Positions 1-14,091 of a stretch of DNA of 64,000 nt are shown here, piece by piece. A program made the position numbers and the translations under genes. A model generated the notes under the pieces. The model did no database searches and had not been told where the DNA came from. It was given only the letters and a program-made list of their open reading frames with translations. This DNA comes from Alectoria sarmentosa (taxonomy: Eukaryota > Ascomycota > Lecanoromycetes > Lecanorales > Parmeliaceae). The stretch covers positions 1 to 64,000 of the forward strand of contig WOGZ01000069.1 in the NCBI GenBank assembly GCA_009733775.1. Reading direction: 5' to 3'. How positions within the stretch are numbered: position 1 is the stretch's first letter; each line of letters begins with the position of its first letter.

Positions 1-3000
1 TTATATATATATTTTTTAAATTTATTATTAAGATTTCGTTTTATTAAACGATACATAAACGAAATAAGTTGTTATCGAAGACTTTTATTTTTATTTGATT
101 TAAATTCGTTTAAAAAAAACAATTTCAATTTTATAAAAGATATTAATTTAATTAATGATTTTGGTTTATTAAAAATGTAGCATAATTATAAATAATATCA
201 TAATAACGAACGTAATCGTTTTTTATACGAAAAATGTTTTTATTAAATAAACATTTAGAAGTAAATGTAAACGAGTTTTAATGATAATTAAACGATAATT
301 GTAAACGTTATTTGAAATGCGATATTTTTTTTTAATGATCATTTTTTCTTTTTGAACGATTATGAGGATATTAATAAGATTATATTTTAAAACATTATTT
401 TACGAAAAATACGCGAAGTTTTTAAAATGATAATTGTTGTGACTTTTTTAAACATCGCATTTATTCTTTTTTAAAAAGATTATATTATTCATTTTCGTTT
501 TAAGATTTCTTTAAATGTTATTATTTAATTCTTTTGCGATATTATAAATAAATTTAATTTGATCGAATTATTGTATGTAATTAAATTAATCTTTTGAAAC
601 AAGATTTCGATGTAAAATTATTATAATATCGAGGTTATTAATCGTATATTTTAAGACATTCGTAAAGATTTTAAATCGTTTAATAACATAATTATATGCT
701 TTTGCGGCGACTTTTATTAAGTTTTATTAATCATTAAAAACGTTAAATTAAAGCGTATCGTTATATTTATTTTAAAGATTTTATATTTATAAAATCATAT
801 TCAAATTTTTAAATTCACGAAAAATATGAGATTTCGTAATTCAAATTTGATTAAATAAAATCGTGTTGATATAAAAATATTCGCAAATGATTTTTTGAAT
901 GTAAGTAATGAAATTTCAATAAATATAAAAGAATAAAAAATTGTTAATTGATTTATCGATTGATTATTAAATGACATTATCAAAAATTTAATTAATGTTA
1001 TTTATCGCGATTTAAATTCACATCGAGCATTTGACTTTTACACTTTTAAGATAATTTTTTGCACTCTTAATAAAAACGTTATTCGATTTAATAATCAAAT
1101 TTTTGATAAATTCTTTAAGATTAAAACGATATATATTAATTATAATTGAATCGTTGATAAAGAAGATAATTTCTTTTTATTTATTAAATTAATAAACGTT
1201 TTTAAATCAATTTCTTTATCATTTCATCATTTAAAATTAAAAAAGAATTATGTGATAATGTTATTAAGAAATTTATAACAATTATAAAATTTATGTAATG
1301 AAACACATTTATAAATCAAATATATTGAATTTAAGATATTCGATTATCGCATTTTTAAAAACGAATATAATGATAAACGTTATTATATATTACGCATATC
1401 TTTTGCTCCGCCCGATTCGAACAATTTATATATTTTTTTCCGACGTATTTAATATTTAATTCATTTAGTCTTTAATATAATGATTAATAAATCGCAAAAT
1501 TAATTTTTATAATAAGTCGACTTATGTTTATAATCGAAGGTTTTCGTTTATAATTAATTATATATAATCTTGAATCGAATTATTAGTAAAGTCGATTTAT
1601 TTATTGTAATTTTAAATGATTTATTAAAAAAACAATCGAATCACTCGATTAAATGTATTAAAAATAAGATTATTAAGTAAATGCTTTTTATATAATAATA
1701 AAAGTAAATTATATACGCATAAAAAAGCAAATAGAATTCGCTTAATCGACGTTACTTAAATTCGTTCCGCCTTCATTTGCCTTAAGTATTATAAATTTAA
1801 TTCATAAATCTTAACTTATATTTAATAATAAAATTATCATATTTTATATTAATTTTAAATAATTTAAAAGTATTAAAAACTTTATTTTTATAAATATCGA
1901 AATGAATATAAAATCTTTTATTAACGTTTTTTATAAATTTAAATATTATTTAATAATTCGAACGAATATCGACGTTCGATATAAAATCAAAAATATTAAA
2001 ATAAAATAATTCGTTAACGTATTTATCGAAAATTAAATGTTTTATATAAAAGAATAAATAAATATTTAATTTCACGTAAAATATATAAGCGTTTTCGATC
2101 GTTAAAAATTTAAATAAATTCATTTTAATGAATATATTTTCGAAATGAGCGATATTTTACTTTTTAAAATATTTTATATAAATATATCATAAATCGAAAA
2201 TCTCGATATTAATAATCGTTAAAATAAAAATTAAATAATGTTCGTTATCGAATATATAAAAATTATCGCGTTAAATGATTTGCATTTAATAACGCTCAAT
2301 TTTAATTTCATTAAATAAAATTTTTATAAAATATTTATTTTTAAACAAAACTTTCATAAAAACAAAATTGAAATTATTATTAAATACGTGTAAAGCATTT
2401 TTGAAATTTAATATCACGATTTGATCGTTAATTTTTTTAACTTCGATGCGAATAATAATTATAATTATAATTAATAATATTTTATCGTATTTTTTAACGA
2501 TATAAAACGTTTCAAATAATTAATAATCGAAAAACTTATTTCGATTATAAATAATATATTTAATAATATAAAAATTAAAATAATTTAAATTTGAAATATT
2601 TAAATTCATTTTCGCGTAATTATTATAAGTTTTTAATATATTAAAATCTTTAAATTTCGATTTAAATTTAAAATCGTTAAATTTAAATTTTTTATTATTT
2701 TCGTTATTATTATTATCGCTTTTTCGTTTGTTTCTTTATTTATTATTATTATTAATCTTTTATAATTAACGTGACGTTTTTATTAATTAAAATGTGTAAT
2801 TTAATTTTTACAATTACGTTATCGATAAAATTAACGTTTTTAACGAAAATTGAAATTCGTTTAAAATTAACGTTTAAACGTATCTCGAATCGAGACTTCG
2901 AGATAATATTATTTTATTAATATAATAATAAATTGAATGTCTTTTAACGCTTTAAGACTTTTACGATATTTTATAATAATATATTCATATAAAGTATTTT

Positions 3001-4594
3001 TATAAAATAAAAATAAAGCTTCGTGATTTAAATCGATTTATAAATTAATATATATAAAACATATTAATAAAATAAATATTAAATTATTAAACGAAACTCG
3101 ATCGATCAAATTTATAATCTATTAAAAATAAATAATAAATTACTTAATTAAGATGTTATATAAAGTATAAAATTAATTAAATTTACACTCGACGACAATC
3201 GAATAAAAAAAGTGAAACGAACTTAATCGTTTTAATAATAATTTTTATATTAATAATTTATTAAAAAAATAAAAATAAAAATGTCTTTTACGTAATTATT
3301 TTAATCGTTATTTTCTTATATTTTATTATCGTCGTAATTGTTATAATCTTTCGCAAAAGCTTTTTTAAATAAATATAATATATAATTAATATAAGCGTCT
3401 TAATCGACGTAATTTTATAATAATTCATTTTCGTTATTTTTCTCGATCGTTGTTTAATAAATTCGTTGTGATTTTAAAAAAAAATCGATTTTAATTTTGA
3501 TAGTTTTATTATTAAAACGAAAAGATTATCGATTTTATTATTATTATTATTATTACTTAAAAACAATTAATTAACGCGTTTTTTGTTAATATCGTAATTT
3601 GAAATTTTATAAGCGAAGCAAATAACGAAATATAAGCGTTTTTTTCGTTTAAATACGTTTATAATCGATTATTTTAATAATTTTAATAAATTAAACGCTA
3701 ATTACTTTAATTATTTATTAAAAAAATTTATAAACGATATAATTAATAATTTTAATAAATAATAAATTAAGATTGAAATTAATACGATCGAAATTAATAT
3801 TAATAAAAATTTATTATATTTAATTTTTTTTATTGCAAGTGAAAAGTTTATCGCGAATAACGTATAATATATTTTTATTATTAATATTTTCGCTTGTTTA
3901 ACGATTTTAAAAATCGATTATAATTAATATTAATATCGAATTTTAATATATTTCGTTAAAGTTTTATATTAAATTTATTTTATATAAATAATATAAAAAT
4001 TTTGATTATTTTTATATTTGCATTTTAAATTACTTTTATAATAATTTGAATATATTTATGCGACTCTTTATAATAAAAAGCATTTTGCAAAAAAATACTT
4101 TTCTCGTAATAAAACGATGATATTTTGAAAACGAAAAGACTTTTAGTGAATTAATAATAAACGATATTATTTTTTTATGTTATAAATAATAAAACATTTA
4201 TCACTTTTAATTAATTTAATAATAAATTAAATTAAAGATTTTATCGTAATAACATATTACTTTTAACACAAATCACATTTTTAATTCGATCGATAAAAAT
4301 ATATATATTTCGAAAGTAAATATTTTTATTAAAATGTTTTATAATAAAAACGATATTAATAAATTTGTTATCGTAAAACGAATCGAAAAAATTAACGTTA
4401 TTTAAATAAAATCGATTTATTTTATTATTATTAATAAAATTTACTTTTAATTTTTTTTATAATTTAAAATTTTATTAAAAATTTTAAAGATTTAAATATA
4501 ATATGTATTTTCGTTATTATAGCACGTAATTTAAAAAACTATATTTCGTAAATTTTTAAGTTATAAATAATTTAAATTCGATCGATCGATAATT

Positions 4595-4899
4595 ATTATA
4601 AATAAAAGTTTAAATAATATTATGTTTAAAATAATATTTAATAATTATAAATTAAATATATCATATAAGACGAACGCAAAAAAAGAAAAAAAGAAAAAGT
4701 ACTTTTTATATTTTAATACTTTTCGTAATTCGAGCGTTAAATCGAATGCGATTAACGCGATATTTAATCAAGTAAAATAAAACGAACTTAGTCGTTTTAA
4801 GTTAAAATTTAAACAATTCGAGTAAAAATAACGTTTAAGTAATTAAAATAAATATGATTTAAAATTTTAAATAAAACGATATTTTCGAATCGTAATAAT
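4595..4899. repeat. Left copy of 305-bp direct repeat (LTR-like)
   Basis: It aligns nearly without gaps to 10697-11001 at a constant offset of 6102 bp. Shared landmarks are a purine run of AAAAGAAAAA type, then ATGCGATTA and GCGATATTTAAT. Most differences between the copies are C/T or G/A, as expected if both copies were mutated independently by RIP. Confidence 0.75.
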
Positions 4900-5084
4900 A
4901 TCTTTTTTTTTAAATTCGAACTTTTATGAAAATTAAATTCGAATAAAAAAAGTGAAAATGTTAATTTTTATTTAAAAAGCGAAAAATTCAACTTTTAATT
5001 TAACACGAATTTTAAAGTTTTTGTAAATAAAATTTAAATTAAGTTAATGCGAAATGTGAATATAAAAAATAAAACTCGAAAAAT

Positions 5085-5152
5085 ATATTAAAAATTATTT
5101 TTTATATATATTAAATGTATATTAAAAATTATTTTATATATATATTAAATGT
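5085..5152. repeat. Short tandem duplication, about 34-bp unit, two copies
   Basis: Two adjacent copies of a unit beginning ATATTAAAAATTATTTT and ending TTAAATGT lie just inside the left LTR-like repeat, followed by the start of a third. Such a simple AT-rich duplication may be slippage after mutation. No function is inferred. Confidence 0.6.
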
Positions 5153-8100
5153 ATATTAAAATATTATTAATATATAATTAATAAATTTATATAAAAATTT
5201 ATATAATTAATAAAAAAATTCGAAATATATATAATCGATTATAAAATTTAAAAAAATCGTTTTATAATGAATTTTTTAATAATAATATTTAAAATATACT
5301 TTCGAAATTAATTTATAAAATTTTAAAATTCTATTAAAATACAAATAATATTTTTTTATTAATTATTATTAAAATTTTTATTAATATCGAATTGCGAATG
5401 ATTAAAATTTTCTTTAAATAATTTTTATATTATAAATTCTTTAATTATAATATTTATAACGTAAAATACGTTTATAATATCGATAATAATGCGTATATAT
5501 TTAAAAAACTTAAGCTTAAATAATGTATTATAATTAATTCATTTAATTTTATAATAAAGTTGTTCGCGAATAATTCGAAAATATACAATTACGCTTATTT
5601 TATAATTTTCGTATAAGTTAATATTTACGATAAAGAAAAATACGAATAAAAATAATATTAATTTTAAAAAAAGTTATTTGCGACGAAGCGTAAAAGATTA
5701 ATAAAAAAAAACATTATAACAATTTTAATTGATCGAAAGTTTTAAACGATAAATATAAAAGTTTGTAATTTTTATAATTTTAAAGAGTTCTTTAAATTTG
5801 TTGAAAAGCTTTTTTATACGACTTTTTATAATTATAAACTTTTTAATATTTAATTCAATTTCATCGTTTTTTTATATTTAAATTCGAATTAACAATATCG
5901 ATTAATAAATTTTACGTGTAAAGTTTAAGCGAAAGTTATTTGTTTTTCGATAATTTTATTAATTTTAAACATTTTAATTGCGAAAGCTTTAATTAATAAT
6001 CGATCGAATTTATTAATAAATAAAATCGAATTATTATAAAATCTTAAAGATTTAAGATTTAAACGTAAGTCTTATTCGAAATTAATAAAAAAGAAATTAA
6101 ATTCGATAAATTTTAATGCGTGATTATTAATAACGAGTTTTGTAAAAAATAATTATTGAATTTAATCGTTTTATAAAAACGTAACGTGAATTCGAAAATA
6201 TTATTTCAAAATAACATTAATTTATTTCATTTAATCGTTAATTTCAAAATGAAAAGCAATAAAATAACGTATTTAAATATTAACAAATTAACATAATTCG
6301 AATCAAAAATTCGATTCGAATTGAATTTTTCGATCGAAAATAATAGAAAATTTAAAATTTAAAAATTTTTTAAATTTAAAAATAAAACGCACGAGCGATT
6401 AATAAAGCATTTATTTTATTTATAATATATATTTAATTGTTTTAAATAAACGATTTATTATTACGAAAATATTAATATATTATTATTCGTAATAATTTTT
6501 ATTATTAAATAATGCGATAATAAAATTTATTTAAATGTTTATTTATCGTCGATCGAATATTTTCAATAATTTAAATAATTTATAATATTTATTTTAAGAA
6601 AATTTTAATCGAAAATAATTATAATAAATTTCGAATAAAACGTTTAACATCGTTTAAAAAGTCGAATTATTAATAAATGCGACGAATAATTTTATATTAT
6701 TTCGTTATTTCGAAATATTTTATATTAATAAAATCGTAAATAAAAATGAATATATTAAAACGTAAATCATTTTTATTAAAAACGAGAAATTTATTTTTTT
6801 GAAAATAAATGCGTTCGTTTTATTTTTTTTTAATTTAATAAAAAAGCCTTTTTTTAATTTGCGAGCATTTATTTATAAAATTACGAAATTTTTTAAAATA
6901 TATTCGTCGTTTTAATAAGTTTACTCGAACGCAAGTTTTAAAATTATAATTTAATTAATTTCGTTTTTAAATTTTAATTTTTGATCGTTAAACGTATCGT
7001 TTAAAATAATTTAATTAAATTTAAAAATATTAATAAAATCGAGAAAAATAATTTTTTTATATTTTTATATTTTCGAACTTTAAAATAATTTATTATTAGT
7101 ATTAACGTTAATAATATTTTTCGTTTTTAAATAAACTTTCGAATTTATAAATAAAAACGTTTACGCGTCGATTTAATTTTTTAAATTTATAAATAATTTT
7201 GAAATTGAATTTAGAAAAAAATTTGAATTAACGCGCTTGACGACGATTAAGAAATTTAATAATTATAAAATATTTAAGAATTTAATAATCGAAAAGAATA
7301 ATAACGAATTATTTAATATTTTTTAACTTTAATCTTTATAATTCAAATGCGCGAATGATAATTAAAAAAAAAAAATCGTAAATTTTATAATTGCATTTTA
7401 TAAAAAATATCTTAATTGAAAAATAAACGATTAATTTAAGAATTCAATTTTTATTATATTAAAATATAACGTTTACGATTATATAATTCGAAATATTAAT
7501 TTTTGTTACGATTTAATTTTTTGAATCGAAATATAATAAAATAAATATCGAAATAAAAGCGACTTTAAAGTTATTAAAAACTTTTTAATATTTTAAAATT
7601 TATTTAAAAAAATGATTTTTTTTGATTAATTAAATTAAAAATATTATAAATTTAAAGAAACTTCGAATGAAACGTCGATAAAAATTAATAAAATTCAATT
7701 TTTTTTAAATGATTTTAATTGTTTTAAATATGAATTAATCGAGTATAACGAAAACTTTTTTTATATTTATTTAAATATTTTTAATAATAATAATTAAATC
7801 GAGATATTTAATTTTAATTATATTAAATAAACATTTTTATACGTTAACTTGAAACTTTGTTTTTCGAAAACGTGTTAAAATAAAACGTATATATTTAATA
7901 TATTTTTTCTTATTTTTATTATAAATTAAAATATTATTAATAAAAGTAATATAAAAATTATCGAAATATTCGTATAATATATTATTAATATAATTTTAAA
8001 AATAAAAAATGCGTTATATAATTCGAAATTTATAATTAAAATTTTATAAAAATTATATTAAATATGAAAAATAATTTTTCATTTTCGATTTTCGATTATT

Positions 8101-10696
8101 CGTAATTTATTAAACGTTATTATAATGTTTAAAATTATATAAACTTTAATTCGATAAATGCGCGAAAGAATTTCTTAAATTAAAATAACGAGTATCGATT
8201 TTTGATAATAATAACGTTAAAAGCGCGATAATTTATATAAAAATAAAGTTTTTCGTTAAATTTTCGCGTAAAGAAAATAAATAACGTTATTAAAAAAATA
8301 TTTAAACGAATAAATTCTTTAATAAAGTTATCGTCGAAATTTTCTTTTAATATTTTAAATTTATTTTAAAATATATTATATATAAAATCAAAGCTTGATT
8401 TTTTATTAAATATTAATAAAATTTTATAATTATTAAAATAATAAAAAGAAAATTTATTGAATTTGATATAAAGAAATATATTAAAAAAATAATAATGAAA
8501 AAATTTAAATAAATTTTTTCATTTCAAAAATTTCGATATTATATATATTTATTATAAAAAATTAAATTTAAAAATTTTTAATAAATTAAATAAAAAAAAT
8601 AACGTTAATTATATAAAGTTTTAAAAGTTTTAATGTTAATACTTTTTAAATATGATTATAAAAAAGATTTTTAAATTCTCAAACGATGATTTTAAAGATT
8701 TTCGTTTAAAATTCTTTAAATATTTAATTCGACGTCGTTTTGCTTTGCGTCGTAAAAAAAATCTCGAAAAGAATTCTTTTTTAAAAAGCGAGGCGTTGAA
8801 AATGAAAGATTTTAAAGAAGTCTCAATAAGGTTTTTTAAAAAAATTATCAAGATTGATTTTTCGTATTCGAATTTTAATCGATAAATTAATGTATATTTT
8901 TCGAAAAAAAATTAAATCGAAACGTAATATTTATTTATTTATTTTAATTTTATAATTATCTCGAAGTTTAAAATAATAATAATAAAGAATTTAATTATTA
9001 CGAACGATTTAAAATGTTTTAATTTTTGAAATAAAATCATTATAAAATAAATTATAAATTTAAATTAAATTAATTAATTATCGAATCTTCGAAAATTTCG
9101 AAGAATTTTAAATAAAATAAAAAGAATTTTTTTAATTTACGTATAAAAATAATTAATAAAAACTTTAATAATAATATAAATGTTAAATAAATGTTGATTA
9201 AATATAAAATATAAATTGAATTAAAAATATATATATAAATAAAATGTTTTTTAAAATTAAATTTCGATTGCTTAATATAAAATGTTAATAATATTAAAAA
9301 GATTTATTTTATACGTTTTTGAGCGCGATTATATTTAAAGATTATATATTTTTCGAGTCGAAAATGTTTAAAATTATAAAATAAACGTTTATCGAATAAA
9401 ATAAAGTTTTACGTTTTTTAACGTTTTTTTTTAAAAGACAATTAGCGATAATATAATTTATATAATCGTCGTAAAAATAAAAATGATTATTGAGATAACG
9501 TTTTCGTTTCGCTTTATTAATAAAATCACGAAAATTAATAAAACGAAAAATTTAATCGATGATAAATAAATTTATAATTATATTATTATCGTTAATATTA
9601 TAATTAATTAAAACGTTAATAAAAATTGAAATAATGATAATAATATCGAGAAGTGATTTTTTAAAAACGTAAAAGATTATTTATCGTTATTTATTATTTA
9701 CTCGTTAATAAAACTTTTTAAATTTTGCAAAGAAAAGCGAGTTTACATTAATTAAAATTAAAAAAAATCGAAATTCGTTATTAAACTTTTTTTTGAAAAC
9801 GAAACGTTAATTGATTTTATTAAATTTAATATTATAAATATATATTTCGAAATTAATTAAATAATAATAATAAAAATAATTCGTTTATTTAAGCTTTTAA
9901 ATATAATATTAAATAATCGCTTTTCGATCGAAATCGTCAAAAATTAATTTTATATATTTATAAAATTAAATTAAAATGCGAATATTAACTTCATTATCAA
10001 ATTTAATAAAAGAAAAAATTCGCTTAATAACTTTTTTTTAAACGTTTTACGATATAAATAAAACGTTTAAGTTTAATAAAATTTCAATTCGTATTATCGT
10101 AAAATTTGATTTTAAAATATAAAAAAGTGTTTTTAAAATAACGAGATTTTTTTATATAATTTAAAATCGAAAATCTTCGAAAATTATTTAGAAATTTCGA
10201 AAAAATTAACATTATTAAAAATAAAAAATAATTTAAAGCGAGAATTTAAAGATTTAAATATAATTTATAATTTTTCGAAACGATAACGAATTTTAATTTG
10301 TTCGCGTTCGATTCGAATTCGCATTTAATCTATCTCGAATTGTAAAACGCGTATTTGATTTTCGTTTATTTTATTATTTTTAAATGTTATAAATTGAATA
10401 TAAAAAAAGACGAGAATTTGTTCGAAATTAATTTTAAAAATTTATTAAAATTCTTTTATATTTTTAAAAGTCAATTTAATATTCAATAAAATATTTTCAA
10501 TTGAACTTTTTTTAATATTTATAAAATTAAAAAGTAAATTATTAAATTAAATTAAAAATGCGCTAATAAAGACGTTTAAAAAACTTTTAAATATATTAAT
10601 TTTTATTTAATAATATTTCGAAAGAATTAAAAATATTAAAATATTAAAATTATTATCGATTGAAAAACAATAATAATAAAAATAAGCGTTCGTAAT

Positions 10697-11001
10697 ATTA
10701 TAAACGAAAGTTTAAATAATATTATATTTAAAATAATATATTAAAATTATAAATTAAATATATAATATAATATAAACGTAAAAAGAAAAAAGAAAAAAGA
10801 ATACTTTTTGCGTTTTATTATTTTTCGTAATTTAAACGTTAAATCAAATGCGATTAGCGCGATATTTAATTAATTAAAATAAAATAAATTTAGTTATTTT
10901 AAATTAAAGTTTAAATAATTCGAGTGAAAATAATATTCGAATAATTAAGATAAATATAACTTAAAAATTTTAATAAAAACGTGTTTTCGAATTATAATAA
11001 T
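10697..11001. repeat. Right copy of 305-bp direct repeat (LTR-like)
   Basis: This is the partner of 4595-4899, with the same length and order of landmarks. Differences are almost all transitions. Immediately downstream the similarity stops (TGATAAAT against TCTTTTTT), which places the right end near 11001. Confidence 0.75.
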
Positions 11002-12050
11002 GATAAATAATTTTTTTCGTTAACGTAATAATAAATATTATTCGTAACGATAATTTAATAATCGAAAAAGTAATTCGAAATAATATAAACGTAATTTTTA
11101 TTAAAAGAGATTCGTAACGTCGAAAAGAATGTTAAATAATTAAAATAATTTTTAAGTTTAAGATACGATTATCGAAGATTTTAATAAATCGCTATAATAA
11201 AAATATTTATATTTTTTAATATATTGAAAAAAGATATTCGATAAATTGAGATTTTATAATAATTAATTTTAACGTATATAATTAATAATAATATAGCGAG
11301 CAATAATTATTATTTTATAAAAAATCTTTTAAACTTTATTAATAATTTTAACGAATACTACGATTTAATATATAATACGTATAAAATTGTTAATAAAAAG
11401 AAAAGTAAAAGAAACGCTCGTAATAAAAATGAGAATATTATTTAAAATAATTAAATAAATTAATTTATCGTCGACGAGAACGTAAATTAAATTTATTTAA
11501 ATTAAAAAAAAAATTATAATAAAATTTTAGCTTAATAAATTAAAATTATTATAAAAATTTAATAAATCTTTAAAGCTTTTTATAAATATAAAATAATGTT
11601 TATAAATAATTAAAGTGTTATTATTATAATGTTATAATTTTATTTATAATATAAAAAAAAAATTCTTTATTTAAAAATTCGTATTTATGAAAAGACGAAA
11701 AAGTTAATATTAAAATAATTTAAATTTTCTGAATTCTTTTTAATAGAAAGTAACGTTTATAAAAAACTTTTAGAAATTAATAATAATCGCTATAATAAAA
11801 AACATCGCGAATTTTCTTTAACGCGATTATATAAATTTTTGTCATCGATATAAAATAATTATTTTTATTATAAGCATTATTTTTATATTAATTTTAAATT
11901 GTAATAAACTTATTACGCGTTTATATTTAAAAATAAAAAATTTAAATAAAAGAGAATATAATATTTCGATTACGTTTATATTATATATTATTGCTTTGTT
12001 AAACGATTCGTTTCGAGCTTATTAAAATCAATTTTGTATTTGAATATATG

Positions 12051-12619
12051 CGATAGAGTAGTATATAGTTTGGGCAATTTCCAGTAGAGAATTAAGTCAG
12101 TCTAACAGAATGGACAGCAAATTTTATGCAATCACACTCGCATTTGCGCTTTCCGGCCCGGGTAGAGTATCTCTTGGCAGTTTTCAGCGGCTCTCACCCC
12201 ACGCTAAAGTAGAGAATGAGTGAGCGAGCGACTAATGTAGGTCCGCAGTATATATCTATCTAGGCACCAAGTCTGTGACCAGCAATCCTTTGGTTGAGGC
12301 TCATGTTGATCTCATCGTACCCATCCACTGACGGTCATGCCAAGAGAGGTTGGCATAAAAACCGGCTTGGCAGGAAACTTTAGGGCACTGAACTACCTAC
12401 TCGGGCTTGAAATCATACTTCATTAAATGGTATCTGAGATGCTTCCAGAAGAATGTACGTGTCATGATGTGACGAGTCTCCATGATGCCAACAGTCAAGT
12501 GATGGATGTCATCATACATAGCTCCATATCCCGAGCTTCGGTCCCATTCCCTCTAGCAGGCTTGCAATTATCCTAACGCCCTACCATGCGTGAACAGCAG
12601 GAACCTTGAGCACCTGCTG
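12051..12619. other. Intergenic, GC-normal, 3' flank of UBC1
   Basis: Base composition changes abruptly from the AT-rich block to ordinary fungal DNA near 12050. I see no open frame of note, no RNA gene and no repeat here. It contains the 3' flank of the minus-strand UBC1 gene, so that housekeeping gene ends only about 570 bp from the mutated block. Confidence 0.7.
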
Positions 12620-13473
12620 CTATGGCTCGCCAAGGAGTCTAGCTGTGATGTCTCCGATGTATGCCTCCTCCAGTTCGTAATCCTCCCCGTCGTTGGGATC
12701 AATGCCAACATAGTCAAAGGCCGAGACCACCCGGTCAAGGTCGAAGCCCATCCACACGAAGCGATTGATCATCTGTTCATTGTAACCACCGTACCTGTAA
12801 ATGTCAGCAAAATTGCCCTCGGGCAGTCCGTTTGGTCGATCATACATAGCAGCCCTCTCTGCCGCCTCTTCTTCCTTCGACCTCTTCTGCTTTTGCTTTG
12901 CCGTCTCTGGCTTGGAGCCACCACCACCTTCTCCAGTCTCTTTCTTCGGGGCCCCAGCGTACTTCACAGCCCACTCATGTGCGACCCGTTCGAATTCTCT
13001 GGGGTTCCTTGTCAGCATGCCGGCCACCTCTGCATCTTGTGGGTCTTTGGGTTCTGGCGTGCTGAGAAGGGATTGGAGGGACAAGAGAGCGGATTTGACG
13101 GTAAGGACGGGGGACCAAGCGGTAGAGAGTGTGTCGAGGCAGATGGCACCCTATCGGTCTGTCTGTTAGCTTCGACCTCGCGCAAAACAATGGGAGGAGA
13201 GCATTCACTTACCGTTTGGCTGCTGACGTTTGGATGCCATACTTTTGTATCGAACTTCATCACTGGCGGCCGGAAAGGGTAGTCGTTAGGTATCTTGACG
13301 TCGATGATGTATGTGCCTCCCTCATATGGTGTGCCAGGTGGACCCTTGAAGGAGCCCTTGAGATGTGTCAGGTCATCTCCATTCCCTACTGGATCTGCTT
13401 TTATGTTTGAAAGATTGTCGGAGTGGATATCGGCAACCTCTTTTGCAATGCGGCGGGTGCGGCTGGACGACAT
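12620..13473 (-). CDS. ubc1: Ubiquitin-conjugating enzyme E2 with C-terminal UBA domain (Ubc1 / E2-25K type)
   Basis: Two exons, 13473-13213 and 13150-12620, are separated by a 62-bp intron (13212-13151, GTAAGT...TAG, phase 0), giving 263 aa. The start is the ATG of MSSSRTRRIAKE, matching where Ubc1 proteins begin; the frame stays open upstream but that part is not conserved. The E2 fold covers about residues 5-155, with the GPPGTPYEGG turn, YPFRPP, a WHPN motif and the active-site cysteine in GAICLD (Cys91, created just after the splice). A charged Gly/Lys/Glu linker follows, then a UBA domain from about 215 to the end (MINRFVWMGFD...YVGID). The family charges ubiquitin as a thioester and builds mainly K48 chains for proteasomal degradation. 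It is divergent to RPT2, another ubiquitin-proteasome gene, with about 620 bp between starts. Confidence 0.95.
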
Positions 13474-14091
13474 GGCTGGATGGTAATATGAAGATGAGCT
13501 TGTGGGAGGCGAGACGTAGATGGGATTATAACCAGCAGAGACGGCTGTAGATTGAACAAAGTTATTGTAGCGACTCACCCGAAGGCTGCTTTGTGTTGTG
13601 AGATCTGAAGGCAACCTCTCTTTGTAAAGACACAATCTCTTTGTGCTAATGTCGGCGTTGGGATGAATAAAGAGATGGTGTAACAGCCTCACGATCAGTT
13701 GGAGATCATGAGGCAGCTTGCGGAAGATAGGACAGTATGCTGGTGAGTCGACGTGGAGAAAGGAGCAGAGTGTAAAGTCCGGCTGAGTAGTTGCTTCACT
13801 TTCAGACAGAGTATGATTCACACAAAATGATCAAAGGAAGAAATGATTATATCTGAGGGTCGCTGCCGTTGGTAAGGCTGCAGTTTCTTGGGTATAGAGG
13901 TTGCCGGCCAATCATATTTAAGATTGCTGAGCTCCGCAAAAATGCCAAGCCAAGCTCTCTCTAGGTCTCATCATCACTCGTCCACGTTTACCATCCACCA
14001 TCGCCTCACTACTTCCACTAATCTTGTTGGACAACCCTCCATCTACATCTTGTACATACAGCCCTCATCAATCACGCCTGGTCAACTTGTC
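13474..14091. promoter_or_regulatory. Shared upstream region of divergent ubc1 and rpt2
   Basis: The 618 bp between the two start codons must contain both promoters and 5' UTRs. Visible sequence includes a CCAAT pentamer at 13908-13912 followed by ATATTTAAGA, which could serve the plus-strand gene. I did not find the yeast proteasome element GGTGGCAAA. Co-regulation of the two genes is an inference from the arrangement only. Confidence 0.4.

Larger units (their letters stand above)
4595..11001. mobile_element. Probable decayed LTR retrotransposon in block 1, class unknown
   Basis: Two direct repeats of equal length (305 bp) at 4595-4899 and 10697-11001 bound a 5.8-kb interior. The 6.4-kb total is normal for a fungal LTR element. 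The interior is saturated with stops. I found no convincing RT, RNase H or integrase motif, so neither orientation nor superfamily is assigned. The repeat ends are not resolved to the base, and no clear target-site duplication is visible, probably because the terminal TG and CA are themselves mutation targets. A LARD-like non-coding element is an alternative. Confidence 0.55.
1..12050. repeat. AT-rich, RIP-like mutated block 1 (continues off the left edge)
   Basis: This stretch is almost entirely A and T. The remaining cytosines are mostly in CpG. In a hand count of 2461-2760 I find 19 C on the plus strand: 12 in CpG, 5 in CpT, 2 in CpA and none in CpC. Stops are dense in all frames and the longest open frames are under 80 codons, so no gene is called. 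The pattern fits repeat-induced point mutation of transposons. Apart from a long direct repeat pair and one short tandem repeat I could not assign an element class; RT motifs were sought on both strands without success. The right edge is abrupt, within about 50 bp at 12.0-12.06 kb, and no LTR is seen at that edge. A centromeric or subtelomeric location is possible but not shown. Confidence 0.88.

Noticed and set aside
801..983. 60-codon minus-strand open frame in AT block 1
   Set aside because: Chance opening in RIP-mutated DNA. No recognisable motif and surrounded by dense stops.
8636..8885. Overlapping 71- and 77-codon frames on both strands in AT block 1
   Set aside because: Lys/Phe/Arg-rich low-complexity translations on both strands of the same DNA; no domain.
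1..12050. Mitochondrial DNA insertion or centromere core as explanation of AT block 1
   Set aside because: No mitochondrial gene or tRNA recognised, and the CpG-sparing transition pattern plus LTR-like pair fit RIP-mutated transposons better. A centromeric location cannot be tested here.
12590..13550. Plus-strand frames opposite UBC1
   Set aside because: Antisense shadows of the UBC1 exons.
13474..13821. N-terminal extension of the UBC1 frame to 13821
   Set aside because: Not conserved in Ubc1 proteins. MSSSRTRR at 13473 matches the family start, so the rest is likely 5' UTR.
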